Shown in pieces: positions 7,992 to 15,950 of a stretch of DNA of 64,000 bases (its first letter is position 1; each line of letters begins with the position of its first letter). This DNA comes from a virus. Where the stretch lies: positions 1 through 64,000 of the IMG/VR virus record IMGVR_UViG_3300032294_001887; one strand, given 5' to 3'. Position numbers and translations under genes: made by a program. Below the pieces are notes generated by a model. It was not told the DNA's origin, did no database searches, and saw only the letters and a list, made by a program, of their open reading frames with translations.

Positions 7992-8625
7992 TAAATGTAG
8001 GGAAGATAAAAATATTTGTAATTTTTATAAAAATAGAAATGAGTGTAAGGAGTGTAAAAAGAAAAAATCTATGTTAGATTATAATTCTAATAAAGAAAAG
8101 TATAGAACATCCCAATTATTATATAGAGAAAGTAATAAGGAAACAATAAATGAGAAAAACCGAATTTATTATTATAATAATCACACCATATTAAGAGAAA
8201 AACAAAAAAAATATAGGGATGAAAATATCGAAAAAGAGAAGGAAAGAAATAAATCATGGAGAATTAATAATAAAAATTTAATTAATAATTATAGAGATAG
8301 TAGGAGAAAAAATGAGCCATTATATAAGATAACAGAAAATATTAGGAGAAGAATCAATAAATTCTTTAAATCGAAAAATATTGAGAAAAATAATAAAACA
8401 TTTGATATTGTAGGGTGTTCTCCCGAATTTCTTAAAGAATATATTGAAAATAAATTTACCGAAGGGATGTCTTGGGTTTTAATGGGTAAACATATTCATA
8501 TAGACCATATTATACCTTTATCTTCTGCTAAGACAAAAGAAGATATTTATAAACTTTGCCACTACACAAATTTACAACCTTTATGGGCTGAGGATAACTT
8601 AAAAAAAAGTTCTAAAATTATCTAA
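7972..8625 (+). CDS. HNH homing-type endonuclease, cassette 1
   Basis: The 217-aa protein has an N-terminal zinc-ribbon pattern (METKICSKC, then CKEC), a long Lys/Asn/Glu-rich helical middle, and a C-terminal HNH domain: FDIVGCSPEFLKEYIE, then HIDHIIPLSSAKT, HYTNLQPLWAEDN. The HIDH pair, the NLQ and the final N supply the catalytic and metal residues expected for HNH. It is a free-standing enzyme between intact genes, like T4 intergenic homing endonucleases. The C-terminal half is highly similar to the HNH protein at 39731-40348. The start lies inside the RHH gene. The stop overlaps the convergent minus-strand gene by 4 bp. Confidence 0.9.
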   Translation: METKICSKCREDKNICNFYKNRNECKECKKKKSMLDYNSNKEKYRTSQLLYRESNKETINEKNRIYYYNNHTILREKQKKYRDENIEKEKERNKSWRINNKNLINNYRDSRRKNEPLYKITENIRRRINKFFKSKNIEKNNKTFDIVGCSPEFLKEYIENKFTEGMSWVLMGKHIHIDHIIPLSSAKTKEDIYKLCHYTNLQPLWAEDNLKKSSKII

Positions 8626-8957
8626 GAACTTTTTAATCCGTCCGAACTGAGGATATACCAGTTACCTGCACAAAATCTAAATTCGATACAAGCGTATTTG
8701 TCGGCAACTACTTCATCAAATTCCTCATCTATTTTACCCACATCGGGTTTTATTGTGACATCGGTCATTGATTTAACTACGATGTGGTCTGTAGTTGTTG
8801 AGTCCAATATTACTACCGATTTCGCAACACTTCTAACCACTATACACCCTTCTCCATTTGTTTTATATTCACTCTCGGATATTACTGCAACCTCAGAGGT
8901 TTCAATAAATTCTCCGTTAATTAATCTTTTTGAAGGTATTGTTCTTAAAATTCCCAT
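8622..8957 (-). CDS. Small predicted virion protein, unknown function
   Basis: This 111-aa protein is rich in Val, Thr, Asp and Ser with an alternating beta pattern (VVRSVAKSVVILDSTTTD, HIVVKSMTDVTIKPD). It ends in an aromatic segment, CIEFRFCAGNWYILSSDG. The composition resembles small head-decoration or fibre-tip beta domains, but no family was recognised. It starts 3 bases after the stop of the gp13-like neck gene on the same strand, so the two are probably co-transcribed from the TATTTATA motif at 10099-10106. The 3' end overlaps the HNH gene end-to-end by 4 bp. Confidence 0.7.
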   Translation of the reverse strand: MGILRTIPSKRLINGEFIETSEVAVISESEYKTNGEGCIVVRSVAKSVVILDSTTTDHIVVKSMTDVTIKPDVGKIDEEFDEVVADKYACIEFRFCAGNWYILSSDGLKSS

Positions 8958-8960
8958 AAA

Positions 8961-10082
8961 TTAAATTACATATATTTGACGAGGCATTGCTCTGAATTTC
9001 ATTTGTTTGTTTAAGTTCTCGGCAATTAACGCTTCTTTTTCCATAACTTTTTCAGGTCTTAACCTTGTTAAAAAACCTTCAGGGCCAGTAAGTTCTTCCA
9101 ATAATTTTGTTTTCTCATCTTTACCCTCAGTTAATAAACTTGTATAATCCATCGTGATTTCGGAATCAGGCGTTTTTAAATTACCACTATATTTTCCTCT
9201 AACTCTACCTAAGGTTTCTTTCACATATGCGGTAAACCATCTTCTAACCCATTGTTTCGCAGGAACATTTAAATCAGTCCAAGTTAATTCCTCAAGTGGA
9301 ACATCGCTAGGTAATTTAATTACATCAGGATTATTTTTTAAACAATCCGCTCTACTATCAGGTGTTGTTTCGTAATACCAATACCAAACCGTTTTACCAA
9401 CGTAACTACTATAAGAATTCCAATTAAATTGACTACCAGGTGCGTTATATAACTGTAAATCTTTTTTACCATCAGGTAATGCTGTGATTCTATAAGTTAA
9501 AGAACCGCCAAGAATTCTATTTAAAATGTTTGATTGTTGCATTCTAATTAGATAGTCAAACCCTGACATCATAAAATAAGAACCTTGATATCCCATTTGA
9601 GCAAATCCAGCTTCACTTGCACCAAGACCTATACCTCCAAATCCACCAATACCACCCATACCAAATGCGGTAATAGGTCGATTACTAAACCATAACACTT
9701 CGTTAATTTCACGGCCAGCAGGTATTTCGTAGTTTTGTTTATTCTCTTCAAGAACTATGTAATCTTTTTTTAGAACCCAAGGTCCTTGAGCTTGAAGACC
9801 AACGATTTTAGAATATGAATATGAAAATTGTTGTTCAAAATCCATAGTTCTTGTTATAAGTGCGTTTGCAACTGATTTTTCAGTCATGTTCAAATTAACT
9901 AAATTAACCCATTGACTATCAATTAACCAATTAAGTATGTATTGTTCATAATCTTGAATAGATAGTTCCATTAATGAATCCATCATTTCATCCTCAATCT
10001 CAACACTCCTTATCGGTGCACCTAATAAGTGTTTAACTCTTGTATAAATTTTTGACCTTTCTGGTTCTGGAATAACTGCCAT
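8961..10082 (-). CDS. 13: Neck protein, T4 gp13-like
   Basis: The 373-aa protein opens with an Arg/Lys helix and LLGAPIRSVEIEDEMMDSLM, much like the 'k..LGaPv..vEl.d.qi...i' start of T4-type gp13 neck proteins. The C-terminal part has KQWVRRWFTAYVKETLGRVR followed by GKYSG and a helical 'LTEGKDEKTKLLEELTG', the arrangement seen at the end of gp13-family proteins. A glycine-rich insertion (FGMGGIGGFGGIGLGASEAG) interrupts the middle. gp13 sits at the head-tail junction with gp14. It is transcribed on the minus strand from a TATTTATA motif and is followed 3 bases later by the 111-aa gene. The assignment rests on pattern and not on a search. Confidence 0.6.
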   Translation of the reverse strand: MAVIPEPERSKIYTRVKHLLGAPIRSVEIEDEMMDSLMELSIQDYEQYILNWLIDSQWVNLVNLNMTEKSVANALITRTMDFEQQFSYSYSKIVGLQAQGPWVLKKDYIVLEENKQNYEIPAGREINEVLWFSNRPITAFGMGGIGGFGGIGLGASEAGFAQMGYQGSYFMMSGFDYLIRMQQSNILNRILGGSLTYRITALPDGKKDLQLYNAPGSQFNWNSYSSYVGKTVWYWYYETTPDSRADCLKNNPDVIKLPSDVPLEELTWTDLNVPAKQWVRRWFTAYVKETLGRVRGKYSGNLKTPDSEITMDYTSLLTEGKDEKTKLLEELTGPEGFLTRLRPEKVMEKEALIAENLNKQMKFRAMPRQIYVI

Positions 10083-10098
10083 AATACGTTATTTTATA

Positions 10099-10106
10099 TA
10101 TAAATA
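10099..10106 (-). promoter_or_regulatory. TATTTATA motif (minus strand), upstream of the neck gene
   Basis: On the plus strand this reads TATAAATA; on the coding strand it is TATTTATA, 16 bases before the ATG of the gp13-like gene. Confidence 0.5.
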
Positions 10107-10118
10107 TTTAAAATATGG

Positions 10119-11651
10119 CTATTGTATATTATATAACAAAGAATCTTTAGGAAAGACAAAATTACCTTTCACAATTTTTGGTTTTCTATTGAAAATTAAT
10201 ACATTTTTTCCTTTTTGGAAAATCATTAAATCTGTATTATAAATCTTAACACTTGCTGTCCCTTCCAAAGTAATCCCATCTTCAGATTCCACCATGTTTC
10301 TAAATGGTTTAATCTGTGCGGTATATTTTTGACCATCCTTGGTTAACTCTAAATCAATTCCTTGTATTGCATCTTTTTTACTACCCAACTCACCAACCAC
10401 CTGAACTTTGGCTTGTTTACCGAAAAATCTTTTAAGTATTGATGCAGTTATTTCTTCTCTTTTAGAGCCTGCCTTATCTTTTTCAGTTAAAGTTCTCAAT
10501 AAATTATGAAGAGTCGTACTATCTGTATCAAATATTCTATATTTGAAATAGTCAATTGTTTTAACAAATCTCTCAACTTCTTTCCTTTGTTCCGAAGGAG
10601 TTTTATCCATGAAATTAATAGGTTTTTTGCCCGGTATTGTTGCAATCACTTGATTCAAATCTTTTAATAAAATACAAAATGCAGTATAATTCGTATTCAA
10701 TTTATTAATTACTGACCTACCCGGACCTTCAAGATTATAAACGCCAGGTAATTGGTTATTTTCAAGCTTTGTAATATAGTTTTCGGAAAACACTTCTTTC
10801 ATGATTTTATTAATACCATTCATGTAAGTCCACTTAACATCCGAATTTACATTGAATAACATTCTGTAAAACTCATTCTCGGATTGAGAACACATTTCGG
10901 ACTTTCCCTCACTTAAAACTTGTTTCATTTTAGTTGATTCCGCCAATTTAGTTTCAATTTTCATTTCATACATCTTACTAACGAAATCCCAATTAACAAC
11001 TTTCCAAAAGTTTGTGATGTATTCATCTCTTTTATTTTTATACTTTAGGTAATATGCGTGTTCCCATAAGTCTAAACCTAGTAATGGGAATCCACCACCT
11101 TCGATTACATTCATTAATGGATTGTCTTGATTTGGAGTAGACATAATCTTTAAAGTATTTTTGGAAGTTAAAACCAACCATACCCATCCGGACCCGAAGC
11201 GTTCTTTGGCTTGTTTTTCAAATTCTTTTTTGAAATTACTAAAAGTTCCCCATTGTTTGGTTATTTTCTTATAAAGTTCACCATCCAATTTTTTTGGTTC
11301 AGGTGTCAACATATTCCAAAACAATGCGTGGTTAAATGCTCCACCGGCATTATTTCTAATGGTTTTGTCGAAACGGCTGATTGTTTTAATTATTTTTTCC
11401 AAATCTAAATCACCATATTTCTTTTTTGATAATGCGGCGTTTAATTTGTCTACATAACCTTTGTAATGTTTATTGTAGTGGAAGTTCATTGTCTCTGCGT
11501 CAATAAATGTCTTCAAGGCTGAATAGGCGTAAGGTAATTTTTCTATCCCTATTTTTTTCATTTCTGTAATCAACAACTCTTTTTCTTTTGTAACTTGTGA
11601 TTCAAGTATTTGTGACTCAAGTTGTTGGATTTTCTCTTGTGTTTTTTTCAT
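10119..11651 (-). CDS. Mn/Fe superoxide dismutase fused to a nuclease-like C-terminal region
   Basis: Residues about 38-232 of 510 form a complete Fe/Mn-type superoxide dismutase. Metal ligands are seen as H58 (NFHYNKHYKGYV), H108 (NNAGGAFNHALFW), D194 and H198 (LDLWEHAYYLKY). Gly104 four residues before H108 and Gln175 in STPNQDNPLM follow the manganese/cambialistic type rather than the iron type. FGSGWVWLVL and the VVNWDFV end are also standard. Residues 1-37 are a short charged helix. Residues 233-510 are unrelated. Within them a helix (REEITASILKRFFG), then GIDLEL with D433 and AQIKPF with Q446-x-K448 resemble a PD-(D/E)xK nuclease core with Gln in place of Glu. The SOD should dismutate superoxide; why it is joined to this domain is unknown. 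The promoter motif is at 11673. Confidence 0.88.
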   Translation of the reverse strand: MKKTQEKIQQLESQILESQVTKEKELLITEMKKIGIEKLPYAYSALKTFIDAETMNFHYNKHYKGYVDKLNAALSKKKYGDLDLEKIIKTISRFDKTIRNNAGGAFNHALFWNMLTPEPKKLDGELYKKITKQWGTFSNFKKEFEKQAKERFGSGWVWLVLTSKNTLKIMSTPNQDNPLMNVIEGGGFPLLGLDLWEHAYYLKYKNKRDEYITNFWKVVNWDFVSKMYEMKIETKLAESTKMKQVLSEGKSEMCSQSENEFYRMLFNVNSDVKWTYMNGINKIMKEVFSENYITKLENNQLPGVYNLEGPGRSVINKLNTNYTAFCILLKDLNQVIATIPGKKPINFMDKTPSEQRKEVERFVKTIDYFKYRIFDTDSTTLHNLLRTLTEKDKAGSKREEITASILKRFFGKQAKVQVVGELGSKKDAIQGIDLELTKDGQKYTAQIKPFRNMVESEDGITLEGTASVKIYNTDLMIFQKGKNVLIFNRKPKIVKGNFVFPKDSLLYNIQ

Positions 11652-11672
11652 AATTTTGAATTATCCATTGTA

Positions 11673-11680
11673 TATAAATA
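11673..11680 (-). promoter_or_regulatory. TATTTATA motif (minus strand), upstream of the SOD fusion
   Basis: TATTTATA on the coding strand, 21 bases before the ATG of the SOD fusion gene. Confidence 0.5.
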
Positions 11681-11692
11681 ATCCGTATTTCG

Positions 11693-13444
11693 TTATTTTC
11701 TCAAATGATTAATTCTTTTTAGAATTTCTTCTGCCGCATCGGCAGGGTTTTGATTGTCCCCCATGACAGTTGCAATCACTTGTTTTTTGTTGTTTAAAAT
11801 ATCATAGATGATTCCCTCAATTGTATTTTCGAAGATAGGGTAGTAAACTAAAACATTATTTTTTTGACCATAACGATAACTTCTATCTTCGGCTTGTGCG
11901 TGGTCTGAAGGTAAAAATGATAAATCGTTGAATATTGCAGCTTCACCGGCAGTTAAGGTAATTCCGGTTCCGGCCGCCTTTATGTTCCCAACAAAAACTT
12001 TAATCTTTTCATTTTCTTGGAATTGGTCAACACTATATTGTCTTTCGTGTTGAGACATTGACCCATCAAGTTTAACTGCTGTTTTACCAAAATGTTCTAC
12101 AATTTTATTTAATGAATCGGTAAAATTACAAAAGATGATAACTTTTTTTCCTTGCTCGATAATATTCTCAGCAATTTCAATTGTTTGTTGTATTTTTTCT
12201 TCAGCAATAATTTGTCTTACTTTTGTTAACTTTGAAAATTGAACAGTTAAAGATTTTGACTCTTCAGGATTCTTGTCATACCAATCATAATATTCACCCA
12301 TTACATCTTCATATGCTTTGGATTTCAATTTCAAATAAACCGGAGTTATAATTTTATCAGGTAAGTCAAGAACATTTTCTTTCAATCTTCTCAAAATGGT
12401 TCCCGATGTTCTTTCTCTTAATTCCTCAAGATTTGATGCTCCTGTTATGTTCCAAACTTTTCGGTTTCCGACTTTGAATTGATATCCGGCACAATACCTT
12501 ATCGCATATGCCATCCAGTTTTTACTGACCGGAGAATCAACCAAACTCAATAAATTAAAATAATCCATTGGTCTTGAAGTCATTGGTGTACCAGTTAATA
12601 ACCACAATCTTTCAGTGTTTTTAACAAGGTCGTTAATAAGTTTTGTTCTTTGAGCGGTTGCGTTTTTAATATAGTGAGCTTCATCCACAATCACCAAATC
12701 AAATTTGGAATTAAGAATTAACGACTCCTCTTTATTTTTTGGGTCATGAAAATTTTTGATAATATCATAATTCGCAATTACAAAATCATGTTCGGTTGAG
12801 AAGTTCTTACTTTCGGCAATGAATATTGGTCTATCAGAATAATTTTCAATTTCTCGTTTCCAATTAATCTTCAATGTTGCCGGACAAATAATTAATATTT
12901 TTTTAGACCCAGTTTCCAGTGCTCCGATGATTGTTGAGGTCGTTTTACCCAAACCCATATCGTCAGCCAATATAAATTTTTTATTTTCCAAAAGTTTTTG
13001 GATTGCCTCTTTTTGATGCTCCAATGGAGGTCTATTGGAATATTTTGAATAATCAACTACAACATTTTGAACGGAATTATCTTTTATTATGGCGGCTTTC
13101 GGTAACCAAAAATCGTGGAGTTCCTCATTCTCGAAAACTTTACCCCAAATATGATATGCCTTTTCTTTATCCGCCAATAATTTCTCAACCCAAACTTTTT
13201 GAGGAATTTCAGTGTATAGTTTATCGTCTGCCAATTTTTGAGCAAAATAAGCATCAAGAATCACCCACTTTCTGGCAACCTTTGGTTGTTTGTCGTGGAA
13301 TGAAATTATATAGTCCGATTGGCTCCTTGTAGGGTAAAATTTCTTGTTAATTTGTGACTTACGTCTCAACTCCAACAAATAGTTATTACCACCTTCATAG
13401 GTTTCAAGAATCGTCATTGCTTTTGATTCTAAACTTATTTCCAT
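11693..13444 (-). CDS. SNF2-family DNA-dependent ATPase/helicase
   Basis: The 583-aa protein has an N-terminal region of about 130 residues and then a two-lobed SF2 core. Q-like PPLEHQKEAIQ precedes motif I, DDMGLGKT (161-168). Motif II is VDEAH (DEAH at 254-257) and motif III is LLTGTPMT. In the C-terminal lobe, VIIFCNFTDSL, AGTGITLTAGEAAIFND and DHAQAEDRSYRYGQ correspond to motifs IV-VI of SNF2 proteins. The spacing is compact and SMARCAL1-like. It has no nuclease or bromo/chromo domain. T4 UvsW is also SF2 but not SNF2-like, so this is not an obvious UvsW. A role in fork remodelling, recombination or displacing DNA-bound proteins is inferred. The start faces the plus-strand operon across a 55-bp divergent gap. 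Confidence 0.93.
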   Translation of the reverse strand: MEISLESKAMTILETYEGGNNYLLELRRKSQINKKFYPTRSQSDYIISFHDKQPKVARKWVILDAYFAQKLADDKLYTEIPQKVWVEKLLADKEKAYHIWGKVFENEELHDFWLPKAAIIKDNSVQNVVVDYSKYSNRPPLEHQKEAIQKLLENKKFILADDMGLGKTTSTIIGALETGSKKILIICPATLKINWKREIENYSDRPIFIAESKNFSTEHDFVIANYDIIKNFHDPKNKEESLILNSKFDLVIVDEAHYIKNATAQRTKLINDLVKNTERLWLLTGTPMTSRPMDYFNLLSLVDSPVSKNWMAYAIRYCAGYQFKVGNRKVWNITGASNLEELRERTSGTILRRLKENVLDLPDKIITPVYLKLKSKAYEDVMGEYYDWYDKNPEESKSLTVQFSKLTKVRQIIAEEKIQQTIEIAENIIEQGKKVIIFCNFTDSLNKIVEHFGKTAVKLDGSMSQHERQYSVDQFQENEKIKVFVGNIKAAGTGITLTAGEAAIFNDLSFLPSDHAQAEDRSYRYGQKNNVLVYYPIFENTIEGIIYDILNNKKQVIATVMGDNQNPADAAEEILKRINHLRK

Positions 13445-13486
13445 TGTTTAAATAAAAGTTTGTATTAAATATAAGTGAAAATAAAG

Positions 13487-13494
13487 TATTTATC
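13487..13494 (+). promoter_or_regulatory. TATTTATC motif in the divergent gap
   Basis: It lies 5 bases before ATG 13500 (11 before the alternative ATG 13506). On the other strand only an imperfect TATTTAAT precedes the SNF2 gene. Confidence 0.4.
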
Positions 13495-13499
13495 AATAT

Positions 13500-13817
13500 A
13501 TGAAAATGTCACAAGAAAATTTAGAAACTGCAATTAGAAAAATGTTATCGGTAATTAAACCAACAGAAGTATCATTTGTTGATTTTGATTTAACACCAAT
13601 AGATGAAGATGAGTATTATATGTCAGTTAAGTATGTTGTTCCTGATGATAGTCCGATATTAAAAGTAAAAACAAGTCCAAGAGTATATGATGATTTAAGG
13701 ATGAAATGGAATGAAGAGATGAAAAAAAACCTTAAAAATTTTTTTAATGCGAAAGTAATAATTACTTCAACAGGGTTAAGTTCAGAATCATTCTATAAAC
13801 AAAAAAATTATAAATAA
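13500..13817 (+). CDS. Hypothetical protein, first gene of the connector operon
   Basis: The 105-aa protein has an N-terminal helix (ENLETAIRKMLSVIK), a strand-rich middle (VSFVDFDLTPIDEDEYYMSV) and a C-terminal helix and strand (EEMKKNLKNFFNAKVIITST). An ATG two codons in (13506) could also be the start. The helix-strand-helix layout is loosely shared with the 123-aa protein at 14339-14710 (both have a helix, a 'DEY' strand, then a basic helix ending in a hydrophobic strand), so the two could be distant relatives. It sits 5 bases before the next gene. The function is not recognised; the location in the neck/tail-completion operon suggests a virion assembly role. Confidence 0.7.
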   Translation: MKMSQENLETAIRKMLSVIKPTEVSFVDFDLTPIDEDEYYMSVKYVVPDDSPILKVKTSPRVYDDLRMKWNEEMKKNLKNFFNAKVIITSTGLSSESFYKQKNYK

Positions 13818-13822
13818 TTAAT

Positions 13823-14335
13823 ATGGAAAATTTAGTTCCAATAACAAGATTAGGAAAATTTTTTGGGGGTGAGGATTACTCATTAGAGATTGATATGGGC
13901 CAAGAGTGGTTAGAGGGAGACATGAACTTTACCATTGTATTATATCGTATTGATAGATATAAAACAAAGACCGATGATGTTTATGGTGAAGTTTTGGAAG
14001 ATGGTATTCAATTTATGGCACCTATCGAATTAAAAGGTCTTGTTCAGATTATGGCACCAACCGTTAAATTTATTGGTAATTCAAGAGTGGAACAGAAAGA
14101 ACCTGGTAATATGAAATTTTCAATCTATCAAAAACAACTTAATGATTTGGATGTTGAAATATTTTTGGGTGATTATATTGGATATTACGAATCTGAAGAC
14201 CGAGTTAGATATTATGTTGTAAGTGATGACGGATATGTTAAGTCGGACAATAAACATACATATGGGGGTTATAAACCATTCTATCGAACTATTACCGCAA
14301 CCTATGTTAGTGAAAATGAATTTAAAGGTATTTAA
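13823..14335 (+). CDS. Possible neck protein, gp14-like
   Basis: The 170-aa beta-rich protein has the segment VEIFLGDYIGYYESED followed by RYYVVSDDGYV and GYKPFYRTITATY. The order 'GD.i.y......y.V.........pfyr' resembles the part of T4 gp14 neck protein that has 'GDLIYFP...LFEI..V...DPFYQ'. An early acidic pair of strands (YSLEIDMGQEWLEGDMNF) precedes 'FMAPIELKGLVQIMAPTVKF'. Together with the gp13-like and gp15-like genes nearby this would complete the head-tail connector set. The similarity is weak and by eye. An unrelated tail-completion protein is possible. Confidence 0.4.
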   Translation: MENLVPITRLGKFFGGEDYSLEIDMGQEWLEGDMNFTIVLYRIDRYKTKTDDVYGEVLEDGIQFMAPIELKGLVQIMAPTVKFIGNSRVEQKEPGNMKFSIYQKQLNDLDVEIFLGDYIGYYESEDRVRYYVVSDDGYVKSDNKHTYGGYKPFYRTITATYVSENEFKGI

Positions 14336-14338
14336 GAT

Positions 14339-14710
14339 ATGCGAGATATTATTCACAAAATTTTAAGAGAGATGGAAAATTCTAATGAGAATAACATCAA
14401 AAAAATTGAAGACAATAAGAAGTATATTAAAAAATTACTACCAAGTATTATTAAATTTTTTAAAGATTCATTCTCCGAAGATTTGCTCGATATTGAGGTT
14501 ACAACTAAAAAGGTTCATTATGGGATGGAAAATTATTCAACAGATGAATATCTTTTAAAATTTTATTTTAATAAAATTCCCAAAGAACACGAATTTAATA
14601 TGAGAAGAACAATTATTAGGAATTTAGATAATATGTTTAATATCAATATTATAAATTATGCGGTTCCTTTAGATTTAGAGATTTATGTAAAAACATGGAA
14701 AAAATTATAA
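14339..14710 (+). CDS. Hypothetical protein in the connector operon
   Basis: This 123-aa, Lys/Asn/Ile-rich protein has a helical N-terminal half (MRDIIHKILREMENSNENNI... LPSIIKFFKDSF), then strand-rich DEYLLKFYFNKIP and a basic helix (MRRTIIRNLDNMF) leading into a hydrophobic strand. It starts 3 bases after the previous stop and ends 4 bases before the gp15-like gene, so it is co-transcribed with connector genes. The 'M..I...ILREM.....N' N-terminus is common in small accessory proteins of T4-like phages, but no function can be given. Confidence 0.65.
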   Translation: MRDIIHKILREMENSNENNIKKIEDNKKYIKKLLPSIIKFFKDSFSEDLLDIEVTTKKVHYGMENYSTDEYLLKFYFNKIPKEHEFNMRRTIIRNLDNMFNINIINYAVPLDLEIYVKTWKKL

Positions 14711-14714
14711 AATT

Positions 14715-15758
14715 ATGCCATTACCAAAAAATATAGTTAAACCAACCTTACCACTAGTTCCTCGAAAAGAGTTATCGGCTCGTAGACAAGAACTATTGCA
14801 ATATATCAACGAAGATGGAACTTATTTACCCAAATCGGTATTGCATGCGGATTTAGATAGAGGTATGTTGGACTTCGTTAAAAATGAATTGAAGGTCGTT
14901 ACCGCAGGAGAAATAGTTCCAATGGTTGATATTATTATTACCACTCAAAATTGGTCTCAATATGTCGAAACTTATAAATTCATAGACTTAGATTATAACC
15001 CAGACCCACCATATATTACAGTCGTTAGAAGTCCTGAAGTTAAATATGGTTCAAACCCATCACTTCAATATACAATTCCAAATAGAAAACAATTTTATTA
15101 CGCATCTGTTCCAACTTGGAATGGTAATGAACAAGGTATGGATATCTATACAATACCACAACCTGTCCCTGTCGATATCAAATATAATGTTAAAATCGTT
15201 TGTAATAGAATGAGGGAATTGAATCAATTAAATAAAATTGTAATGCAAACATTTGCGTCACGACAAGCATACACCTTTATTAAGGGTCAATATGTTCCAA
15301 TTATTTTAGATAATGTTTCTGACGAATCTCAAATGACCATAGACGCAAGAAAATATTATGTTCAGAATTATGATTTCACAATGTTAGGATATCTGATTGA
15401 TGAGGAAGAATTTGAGGTAAAACCGGCAATCCAAAGAGTTACCCAACTTATTGAAATGGATACCACAACAAGAAAACAAAAAAGAAATCAATTCCCAAAA
15501 AATCCGGACGAATTTAAATTAGATTTCTTATTTGTGACAGGTAATACAACATTGGTAGATATAATTGATTTTAGAGCCAACATGAGTGTTGCAAATTCAG
15601 ATAATGTTGACACATTCGATGTTTATATAAATAACAACTATTATGGTAGTAATGTTGGAGTGATTCAAATTACCACGAATGACATTTTAAGGATTGAAAT
15701 TACTAAAATAGATAATAATAACGAGGCGTTAATTGTCTTCGATAACAAGTTAGTTTAA
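14715..15758 (+). CDS. 15: Tail completion/sheath stabiliser, gp15-like
   Basis: The 347-aa protein contains PVPVDIKYNVKIVCNRMREL and then 'LNKIVMQTFASRQAYTFI', 'YVPIILDNVSDES' and a 'YDFTMLGYLIDEEEF' segment. This order (strand 'yel.i.t....d..qi.eqil..F.p...i', then 'ipv.l......d.........r....sltf...gyl') is that of T4 gp15/gp3-like tail terminator and sheath-stabilising proteins. The last ~90 residues are an extra beta-rich domain (VTGNTTLVDIIDF...), as if a small Ig-like domain were appended. T4 gp15 is 272 aa, so the protein is longer than usual. It lies two genes after the gp14-like candidate and before the sheath, which matches its presumed place at the top of the tail. Confidence 0.55.
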   Translation: MPLPKNIVKPTLPLVPRKELSARRQELLQYINEDGTYLPKSVLHADLDRGMLDFVKNELKVVTAGEIVPMVDIIITTQNWSQYVETYKFIDLDYNPDPPYITVVRSPEVKYGSNPSLQYTIPNRKQFYYASVPTWNGNEQGMDIYTIPQPVPVDIKYNVKIVCNRMRELNQLNKIVMQTFASRQAYTFIKGQYVPIILDNVSDESQMTIDARKYYVQNYDFTMLGYLIDEEEFEVKPAIQRVTQLIEMDTTTRKQKRNQFPKNPDEFKLDFLFVTGNTTLVDIIDFRANMSVANSDNVDTFDVYINNNYYGSNVGVIQITTNDILRIEITKIDNNNEALIVFDNKLV

Positions 15759-15916
15759 TCCTCACCATAGATATCTTTCTTCTCTTTACAATTTTCTATA
15801 ATTAAATTTTCCAAAAATTTATAAATTTTAATTCCTCGTTTATCACAATACTTTTTAAGGATATTGTGTGATTCGGGGGATATTTTAATGTTTTTAATTT
15901 GTTTCTTAGTTTTCAT
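15755..15916 (-). CDS. Small ribbon-helix-helix-like protein on the minus strand
   Basis: This 53-aa frame starts MKTKKQIKNIKISPESHNIL and continues KKYCDKRGIKIYKFLENLII. A basic N-terminus, one strand (KNIKISP) and two helices give the RHH layout shared with the 51-aa and 50-aa proteins that precede the two HNH genes. Here no endonuclease gene is attached. It is antisense to its surroundings, overlaps the gp15-like gene end-to-end by 4 bp, and has a minus-oriented TATTTATA motif 34 bases upstream. A local transcriptional regulator acting on the divergent promoter region before the sheath gene is plausible but unproven. Confidence 0.6.
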   Translation of the reverse strand: MKTKKQIKNIKISPESHNILKKYCDKRGIKIYKFLENLIIENCKEKKDIYGED

Positions 15917-15950
15917 GGTGAGAAAAAAGGCAGAATTAATTCATACCATT

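Noticed and set aside
7798-8640. Group I intron or intein carrying the HNH enzyme in gene 43
   Set aside because: Polymerase motifs and frame are complete before 7797 and the HNH gene lies wholly downstream; the same holds for uvsX and the second HNH gene.
13500-14710. Clear paralogy between the 105-aa and 123-aa proteins
   Set aside because: Only a loose helix/strand layout is shared; identity by eye is too low to claim duplication.
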